From Pseudomonadota bacterium (lineage in GTDB: Bacteria; Desulfobacterota; BSN033; WVXP01; G020346125), in assembly GCA_030672465.1 (NCBI GenBank), contig DAOVGJ010000211.1, positions 1 to 11,149 of the forward strand: DNA of 11,149 nucleotides, given 5' to 3'. This document shows positions 6,979-11,149 of the stretch, in pieces. Position 1 is the first letter of the stretch; each line of letters opens with the position of its first letter. Made by a program: the position numbers and the translations under genes. Below the pieces are notes generated by a model, which had not been told where the DNA came from, made no database searches, and saw only the letters and a list, made by a program, of their open reading frames with translations.

Positions 6979-7464
6979 ATGTTGATAGAGATGAAGGTGA
7001 AGTTTCTTACATTCGATCCGTCCTCAAACGGGTTTGTGGTTTTTTTGGTGGATGGAGAGAATAAGCATGCCCTCCCCATTTGGATCGGTCCATTCGAAGC
7101 CAACGCCATAGCCCTCAAGCTAAAAAAGTCCTCCTCCCATAGACCATTAACCCATGATCTCATCCGCAATCTCATTGATGCCCTCAACTGTAAGGTTACT
7201 CATGTAGTCGTCAACGATCTCAAGGAAAACACCTATTATGGCTTGATTTACATCGAAGCTAAAAAAGGCGAGCTCGTCATCGACTCCAGGCCCAGCGATG
7301 CTATTGCGATTGCCCTGGGTGCGGGGGTACCGATTTTTGTCGAGGAGGATGTCCTCCACCGTACGAAGAACGCCGTGCTCGACAAAGAGGGCCGGGACCT
7401 CCCCGATCGTTTAAAGGAATGGATTAAGAATCTTAAACCCGAAGACTTCGAGGGTGAGGCCTAA
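6979..7464 (+). CDS. Bifunctional nuclease (BFN/DUF151) family protein
   Basis: The protein has 161 residues, typical for the family. The BFN domain covers about residues 5-130. It has KVKFLTFDPSSNGFVVFL, LPIWIGPFEANAIAL (32-46), the THDLIRNLIDALN helix (58-70), YYGLIYIE, and the signature IDSRPSDAIAIALGAGVPIFVEE (101-123), followed by a charged C-terminal helix. Plant members were reported to have DNase and RNase activity; the bacterial role is poorly defined, so function is not claimed beyond the family. ATG 6979 follows GGGGGAG (6969-6975) at only 3 nt. An in-frame ATG at 6991 is a fair alternative and would give 157 residues. It is co-directional with bpsA and separated from tsaE by a 177-bp gap with its own promoter candidate, so it may close the bpsA transcript. 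Confidence 0.92.
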   Translation: MLIEMKVKFLTFDPSSNGFVVFLVDGENKHALPIWIGPFEANAIALKLKKSSSHRPLTHDLIRNLIDALNCKVTHVVVNDLKENTYYGLIYIEAKKGELVIDSRPSDAIAIALGAGVPIFVEEDVLHRTKNAVLDKEGRDLPDRLKEWIKNLKPEDFEGEA

Positions 7465-7584
7465 CCTCCTCCCTCTTTCCCCACTCATCTTCAAAATAAC
7501 ATACCCAACTGTTCGGAGATGAAGTTTCTTAATCGCGCGAAAAGTACCACCCCCAGAAACTCAGGGAACCTCCTTTGAGAAATA

Positions 7585-7613
7585 TTGCATTTCCCTTGAT
7601 TTTTTTTTATATT
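7585..7613 (+). promoter_or_regulatory. Sigma70-type promoter candidate for tsaE-lysC
   Basis: TTGCAT (7585-7590) and TATATT (7608-7613) are separated by exactly 17 bp, matching the -35 and -10 consensus at 4 and 5 of 6 positions. A start point near 7620 would give a leader of about 20 nt before tsaE. The spacer holds a run of nine T. AGGGAA (7563-7568) and TTCCCT (7591-7596) could pair just before that run, so a weak terminator of the upstream gene may overlap the promoter. Confidence 0.5.
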
Positions 7614-7641
7614 AAGTTCCGGTCTATTTCTCCAGGGATAC

Positions 7642-8172
7642 ATGGTAAAGCGGGAGGCAAAGAGCCTGAGGAGGAAGAGTCTTATTTTATGCACATCCAG
7701 CCCGGAAGAGACGATTCAACTGGGGCAATTCATCGGAGAGGTCCTGAAACCCGGCAGCGTAATCGGCCTTTGCGGAGAATTAGGGACGGGTAAGACCCAC
7801 TTGATCAAGGGGTTGGCGAGGGGATTGGGCGTTGACGACCGATACTATGTGACCAGTCCTTCCTTCACCATCATCAACGAATATCCCGGTAGAATTCCCC
7901 TCAACCATTTCGATCTTTATCGGCTCGAAGAGATGGACCAAATGGAGGAATTGGGATACGAGGAATATTTCTACGGTGAAGGGGTAACCGTGATCGAGTG
8001 GGCCGAAAAGGTCCTCCCCCTCCTCCCCGAAAACCGCTTGATGATCGAAATTACACACCTCAGTGAGAATCGGCGGAAGTTCAGGATCACAGGGTTGGGG
8101 GATCCCTACCGGGATATAGTGGGGAAAATAGCCCATCGGAAAAGAAATGAACCATTTGGCTGCAGCCAATGA
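7642..8172 (+). CDS. tsaE: tRNA N6-threonylcarbamoyladenosine biosynthesis ATPase TsaE
   Basis: The protein has 176 residues, slightly longer than usual because of about 12 basic residues at each end. TsaE is the P-loop ATPase that works with TsaB and TsaD to place t6A at position 37 of ANN-decoding tRNAs. Its Walker A is GELGTGKT (45-52). The family motifs SPSFTIINEY (72-81), LNHFDLYRLE (88-97), LGYEEYF (104-110) and VIEWAEK (117-123) are all present. The start is ATG 7642 after AGGG with only 4-nt spacing. A later start is possible, since conserved sequence begins near residue 18, but no better-placed ATG was seen. lysC follows after 75 bp. The tsaE-lysC neighbourhood is familiar from Desulfobacterota genomes. 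Confidence 0.94.
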   Translation: MVKREAKSLRRKSLILCTSSPEETIQLGQFIGEVLKPGSVIGLCGELGTGKTHLIKGLARGLGVDDRYYVTSPSFTIINEYPGRIPLNHFDLYRLEEMDQMEELGYEEYFYGEGVTVIEWAEKVLPLLPENRLMIEITHLSENRRKFRITGLGDPYRDIVGKIAHRKRNEPFGCSQ

Positions 8173-8247
8173 CCGACTTGCGGTTTTCCGTCATCTCCTC
8201 AGGGCTATCAATCGCCCTTCTGTTAGCGTAGGTACCTAGGGGGGAAA

Positions 8248-9498
8248 ATGGCCTTAGTCATTCAAAAGTACGGGGGCACATCGGTTGGCGATATCGAAAG
8301 CATAAAAAACGTCGCCCAAAGGGCAGTCCGGACCAAGGAAGCTGGAAATGACGTCATCGTCGTCGTGTCAGCCATGGCCGGGGAGACGGACAAGCTCATC
8401 AACCTCGCCCATGAACTAACACCTCTCCCCGATGGGAGAGAGCTCGATGTTCTGGTATCAACCGGAGAGCAGATCAGCGTTGCGTTGGTTTCCATGGCCA
8501 TAAAGTCGATGGGCCATGAGGTAAAGTCTTACCTGGGGTTTCAAATTCCGATCCAGACCGATAGTGCATACGGCAAGGCTCGGATTACGCATGTGAGTTC
8601 CGATAAAATCCTGAAGGACGTGGAGGCCGGAAAGATCGTCGTCGTGGCGGGTTTCCAGGGAGTAGATGATGAGGGGGATATCACTACCCTGGGACGTGGC
8701 GGATCGGACACGACGGCGGTGGCCATGGCGGTAGCCCTCAATGCAGATGTTTGCGAAATCTTCACCGACGTGGATGGTGTCTACACCACTGACCCCAACA
8801 TATGCGAAAAGGCGAGAAAGTTGGGAAAAATCTCCTATGACGAGATGCTGGAAATGGCCAGCTTGGGGGCCAAAGTCCTGCACATAAGAGCGGTTGAATT
8901 TGCAAAAAAATATCAGGTTCCCGTCCACGTGAGGGCTTCTTCCAACGATAACATCGGGACTTTGGTTTGCCAGGAGGATGAGGAAATGGAAAATGTCGTC
9001 GTCTCAGGGGTGACCTGCGATAAGCATGAGGCCAAGATTACCATCACCAAGGTTCCGGATAAGCCCGGAATCGCCCATAGACTCTTCGGCGCTATAGCCG
9101 CTGCCAACATCATGGTGGACATGATCATCCAAAACATGAGCAGAGAGGGCCTTGCCGATATCACCTTTACGGTGATTAAGAGCGATCTCCATAAAGCCAC
9201 GAACATCGTAAGGGAAATTATACGGGAAATAGGGGCTAAAGACATCGACACGGATGAAAACATCGCCAAGGTATCCATTGTGGGAACGGGGATGAGAAGT
9301 CATTCCGGGGTTGCCTCTACCATGTTCGGGGCTCTGGCAAAGGAAGGGATTAACATCATGATGATCAGCACCTCGGAAATCAAGATCTCCTGTATTATCG
9401 AATCGAAATACACCGAACTGGCGGTAAGAGCCCTGCACGACGCCTTCCAGTTGGATAAAAAGGGTCTTACCAAAGACGACGCAACGCCGACCCCATGA
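8248..9498 (+). CDS. lysC: Aspartokinase
   Basis: The protein has 416 residues. It phosphorylates L-aspartate with ATP, the first step to lysine, diaminopimelate, methionine and threonine. The amino acid kinase domain (about 1-245) has QKYGGTSVGD (6-15), VSAMAGETD (40-48), STGEQIS (71-77), GRGGSDTTAVA (149-159) and FTDVDGVYTTDP (172-183). Two ACT domains follow (about 262-335 and 341-405: KVPDKPGIAHRLFGAI, and SHSGVASTMFGALAKEGINI), so feedback control by lysine or threonine is expected, although the effector cannot be read from sequence. It is a monofunctional kinase with no homoserine dehydrogenase fused. The start follows GGGGGG at 8239-8244 with tight spacing. Its stop overlaps the next gene by 4 nt (ATGA). 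A strong internal start is annotated separately. Confidence 0.96.
   Translation: MALVIQKYGGTSVGDIESIKNVAQRAVRTKEAGNDVIVVVSAMAGETDKLINLAHELTPLPDGRELDVLVSTGEQISVALVSMAIKSMGHEVKSYLGFQIPIQTDSAYGKARITHVSSDKILKDVEAGKIVVVAGFQGVDDEGDITTLGRGGSDTTAVAMAVALNADVCEIFTDVDGVYTTDPNICEKARKLGKISYDEMLEMASLGAKVLHIRAVEFAKKYQVPVHVRASSNDNIGTLVCQEDEEMENVVVSGVTCDKHEAKITITKVPDKPGIAHRLFGAIAAANIMVDMIIQNMSREGLADITFTVIKSDLHKATNIVREIIREIGAKDIDTDENIAKVSIVGTGMRSHSGVASTMFGALAKEGINIMMISTSEIKISCIIESKYTELAVRALHDAFQLDKKGLTKDDATPTP
8972..8988 (+). promoter_or_regulatory. Internal ribosome site and in-frame ATG for a lysC beta subunit
   Basis: AGGAGG (8972-8977), 8 nt, then ATG 8986 in the lysC frame (Met247). This is the best Shine-Dalgarno arrangement in the window, better than that of the full-length start. 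Translation from it would give 170 residues containing just the two ACT domains. Bacillus subtilis aspartokinase II makes a beta subunit in the same way from a start at nearly the same place in the protein. Production here is inferred, not shown. Confidence 0.6.
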
Positions 9499-10067
9499 GG
9501 ATCTATTCCTCCAAACAGAGTTGGCTTCTCCTTTCCTTGGCCTCGTCGCTCTTCTTGGTCTCGCTTTTTATCTCCCTATCAGAGAAGCCAAGTTCTGATG
9601 ATACTCACCAAGGGAATCCATTGAACATCGCCATCGAGGTCGTTGGGGAGATTCCCAATCCGGGCATCTACTCGTTCCCGAGGGAGGTAACCGTGGAGCA
9701 GGCGCTCCTCAAGGCGGGAGGAATCAGAGGGGGAAAAATCGGTAATCTCCAGGTGCTCAATAGCACCCTCAATACCGGGTCCAAGATCGCCGTGATAAGA
9801 GACCAAAAACAGATCCTAACCATAGAATTAGCCCGAATGGAGCCTGATAAGTGTATCGTATTCTCCATCCCCCTAAACCTCAATGAGGTGGAGGAACACC
9901 ATCTAACCCTTATTCCTGGCATCGGCCCCCGGTTGGCGGAAAGGATCGTCCAATATCGTTCTAAAAAGGGAGGCTTTCGGAAAATCGAGGAGCTGAAGAA
10001 CATCAGGGGAATCGGTGAGAAAAAATTGCGAAACCTTGAGCGATATCTTACGATTCCAAGGGGATAA
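9495..10067 (+). CDS. Membrane-anchored SLBB and helix-hairpin-helix protein, ComEA-like
   Basis: The protein has 190 residues. A hydrophobic stretch at about 10-28 (WLLLSLASSLFLVSLFISL) is an anchor or signal. An SLBB domain follows at about 44-102, with the typical VVGEIPNPGIY and FPREVTVEQALLKAGG. A tandem helix-hairpin-helix module lies at about 126-187: PLNLNEVEEHHLTLIPGIG, ERIVQYRSKKGGF, KIEELKNIRGIGEKKL. This is the architecture of ComEA, the outer-face or periplasmic DNA receptor in natural transformation. Many such bacterial proteins are unstudied and not tied to competence, so DNA binding is inferred. The start overlaps the lysC stop (ATGA) and has no ribosome site of its own, pointing to translational coupling. 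No other competence gene is in view. Confidence 0.85.
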   Translation: MRIYSSKQSWLLLSLASSLFLVSLFISLSEKPSSDDTHQGNPLNIAIEVVGEIPNPGIYSFPREVTVEQALLKAGGIRGGKIGNLQVLNSTLNTGSKIAVIRDQKQILTIELARMEPDKCIVFSIPLNLNEVEEHHLTLIPGIGPRLAERIVQYRSKKGGFRKIEELKNIRGIGEKKLRNLERYLTIPRG

Positions 10068-10087
10068 GGGGAGGTTCATGTATCTAT

Positions 10088-10276
10088 TCACTCCCTCGTC
10101 CTTTTATATCTTCCCATCTTCATAAGTTGAGACACCAAGAGCGCCCCACCTCCAATGACGAAGATTGCTCCAACATAGGGGTGACTCCCGTCGAATATCA
10201 TAAAGAGCCCCACAATTGCCAGAACAATTGGGAAGACCACCTTTCCAAATCGTTTCGCCCCTGGATATTCCTTCAT
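10088..10276 (-). CDS. Small two-helix membrane protein of unknown function
   Basis: The protein has 62 residues. Two hydrophobic segments (about 12-28 and 33-50) are joined by a short DGSHPY turn and flanked by basic ends (KRFGK and MGRYKRTRE). This pattern predicts a hairpin in the inner membrane with both termini cytoplasmic. The gene is convincing for its size because the minus-strand ATG at 10276 is preceded by a purine-rich AGGGGGA (10281-10287 on the plus strand as its complement). It converges on the comEA-like gene with 20 bp between the stops. It is divergent from the flavoprotein gene across the 10277-10634 gap. I recognise no family or function. Confidence 0.65.
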   Translation of the reverse strand: MKEYPGAKRFGKVVFPIVLAIVGLFMIFDGSHPYVGAIFVIGGGALLVSQLMKMGRYKRTRE

Positions 10277-10406
10277 CCCTTCCCCCTGTTACTATCCCAC
10301 ATGCTAATATAGATAACAAACTCGCCTCGAGATGACAAGATCTCACGAAATCTTTGTCGCATTGCATACAGCCCCCCAGCAAATTCCCCAAAGGGACAAA
10401 GGTGCC

Positions 10407-10445
10407 CTCCAGAAGCTCAAGAACCCTTCTCCTGCCTTTCTGGAG
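10407..10445. repeat. Inverted repeat CTCCAGAA / TTCTGGAG
   Basis: An 8-bp perfect inverted repeat has arms at 10407-10414 and 10438-10445. A smaller AGAA/TTCT hairpin (10420-10423/10427-10430) is nested inside, and a competing AAGCTC/GAGCTT pairing (10413-10418/10443-10448) is possible. It ends 5 bp before the promoter candidate, so it could be an operator or the end of an unseen transcript. The 23-nt spacer and the poor T-run argue against a standard terminator. Confidence 0.4.
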
Positions 10446-10450
10446 CTTTC

Positions 10451-10479
10451 CTGACTTTTATTGACAGTATTTTTATAAC
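10451..10479 (+). promoter_or_regulatory. Weak promoter candidate before the flavoprotein gene
   Basis: CTGACT (10451-10456) and TATAAC (10474-10479) are spaced 17 bp apart, matching consensus at 4 and 5 of 6 positions. It would leave a leader of about 150 nt before ATG 10635. A perfect TTGACA sits at 10461-10466 but has no acceptable -10 at normal spacing. Confidence 0.3.
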
Positions 10480-10634
10480 CTGTTGATTAAAAAACATTTT
10501 TTATCTTTGATAAGGGAACACCGGAAACTCCAGATGCCTTTTCCTTGAAAGTATTCCCTCCATTTCTTATTATTTAAAGATCTCGGGTCGAGAAATTAGG
10601 CCGAAAAACCAGATGCAATGGGAGAATTGGTGGA

Positions 10635-11149
10635 ATGGAGTATAAGGTGAAAGTCCTGGGACTTTTTGGAAGTCCCAGGCGAGGGGGAAATACAGACATA
10701 CTGCTGGAAGAGATGCTCAAGGGGGCTGAGGAAGCGGGGTTACAAATAGAGAGGATCATCATCTCCCAACTCAAGTTTTCCCCCTGTATAGAGTGTCACG
10801 GGTGTGATGAGACGGGGGAGTGTGTCCTCAATGACGACATGGAGAAGGTCTACCCGAAGCTTGTGGAGGCGGATTGCATCATTCTGGCTTCCCCCATCTT
10901 CTTTTACGGGGTCACCGCGTGGACAAAGGCTTTCATAGACCGCGTCCAGTCCCTATGGGTGAGAAAATATCGTTTGAAGTTGCCACCGGAGGAACCGGGA
11001 AGGAGGAGAAAGGGATTTTTTATTTCAGTGGGGGCCACCAAGGGAGCGAGGCTCTTTGATGGTGCCATGCTCACCGTGAAGTACTTCTTTGACGCCGTAG
11101 GCGCGGATTTCGCAGGACAGCTACTTTTCAAGGGCGTCGAGGACAAAGG
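10635..11149 (+). CDS. Flavodoxin-fold NAD(P)H-dependent oxidoreductase, iron-sulfur-flavoprotein-like (partial)
   Basis: At least 171 residues, open at the right edge. The N-terminus KVLGLFGSPRRGGNTDILLEE is the FMN-phosphate loop of the NADPH-dependent FMN reductase / flavodoxin fold. Cysteines C51, C54, C57 and C63 (SPCIECHGCDETGEC) form C-x2-C-x2-C-x5-C, the compact motif that binds a 4Fe-4S cluster in archaeal iron-sulfur flavoprotein (Isf). DDM, then ADCIILASPIFFYGVTAWTKAFIDR, is the usual FMN-ring contact and dimer segment, and SVGATKGARLF follows. A role in electron transfer or in defence against oxygen species is known for Isf; the donor here is unknown. The ATG is preceded by GGGAG (10620-10624) at 10 nt. 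Other members of this family carry the cysteines without characterised function, so the subgroup is uncertain. Confidence 0.85.
   Translation, partial: MEYKVKVLGLFGSPRRGGNTDILLEEMLKGAEEAGLQIERIIISQLKFSPCIECHGCDETGECVLNDDMEKVYPKLVEADCIILASPIFFYGVTAWTKAFIDRVQSLWVRKYRLKLPPEEPGRRRKGFFISVGATKGARLFDGAMLTVKYFFDAVGADFAGQLLFKGVEDK

Larger units (their letters stand above)
10277..10634. other. Divergent intergenic region
   Basis: These 358 bp lie between the minus-strand small membrane gene and the plus-strand flavoprotein gene. They hold the inverted repeat at 10407-10445, a plus-strand promoter candidate at 10451-10479, a small GAGAT/ATCTC repeat (10329-10333/10340-10344), and an AT-rich stretch (10455-10515). 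On the minus strand a TATATT (-10-like) is present near 10310, but without a correctly spaced -35. No gene is supported here. Confidence 0.6.

Noticed and set aside
7485..7530. Possible terminator after the DUF151 gene (TCATCTTC/GGAGATGA then TTTCTT)
   Set aside because: The loop is 22 nt, one pair is a wobble and the T-run is interrupted; too weak to annotate.
8201..8218. AGGGC/GCCCT hairpin between tsaE and lysC
   Set aside because: Five base pairs, 8-nt loop and no T-tract; not a credible terminator.
8229..8238. Palindrome TAGGTACCTA just before the lysC ribosome site
   Set aside because: A single 10-bp palindrome is plausible by chance and has no partner site or known regulator.
10127..10312. 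Plus-strand 61-residue open frame opposite the small membrane protein
   Set aside because: It is antisense to a better-supported minus-strand gene, has an unusual composition and no ribosome site.
10461..10466. Perfect -35 box TTGACA
   Set aside because: No -10-like hexamer at 16-18 bp downstream.

Overview
The window looks like part of a conserved housekeeping gene string from a Gram-negative bacterium. The order ftsH (3' end) - folP - cdaA - cdaR - glmM - pdxJ - acpS ... tsaE - lysC - comEA-like, nearly all on the + strand, is one I associate with Desulfobacterota (former Deltaproteobacteria, e.g. the Geobacter lineage). Base composition is moderate, and purine-rich Shine-Dalgarno sites are common. 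A branched-chain polyamine synthase gene (bpsA), a family known mainly from thermophilic archaea and bacteria, hints at a thermophile or a relative of one. The taxonomic assignment is an inference; there is no rRNA in the window.

Layout. 1-197: end of ftsH. 257-5435: a tight run folP, cdaA, cdaR, glmM, pdxJ, acpS with overlaps or gaps of about 6-60 bp, probably one transcript. It joins folate synthesis, c-di-AMP synthesis with its membrane regulator, the glucosamine-1-phosphate step of cell-wall precursor synthesis, vitamin B6 synthesis and acyl-carrier-protein activation. 5438-5871: a gene-poor stretch with one possible 40-residue ORF followed by a hairpin-rich, REP-like or structured-RNA element. 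5872-7464: bpsA and a DUF151 bifunctional-nuclease-family gene. From memory, related genomes carry nnrD between acpS and tsaE, and no nnrD is seen here. 7465-7641: a non-coding gap with a good sigma70-type promoter candidate. 7642-10067: tsaE (tRNA t6A synthesis), lysC (aspartokinase, with a strong internal start for a separate ACT-domain subunit), and a membrane-anchored SLBB plus helix-hairpin-helix protein whose start overlaps the lysC stop. 10088-10276 (minus): a small two-helix membrane protein convergent with the comEA-like gene. 10277-10634: a divergent intergenic region with an inverted repeat and a promoter candidate. 10635-end: the start of an iron-sulfur-flavoprotein-like oxidoreductase, cut by the window edge.

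Most genes are ordinary. The points that merit attention are bpsA in this locus with a changed acidic motif, the structured element just upstream of it, and the internal AGGAGG/ATG start in lysC. I found no CRISPR array, transposase, tRNA or rRNA.
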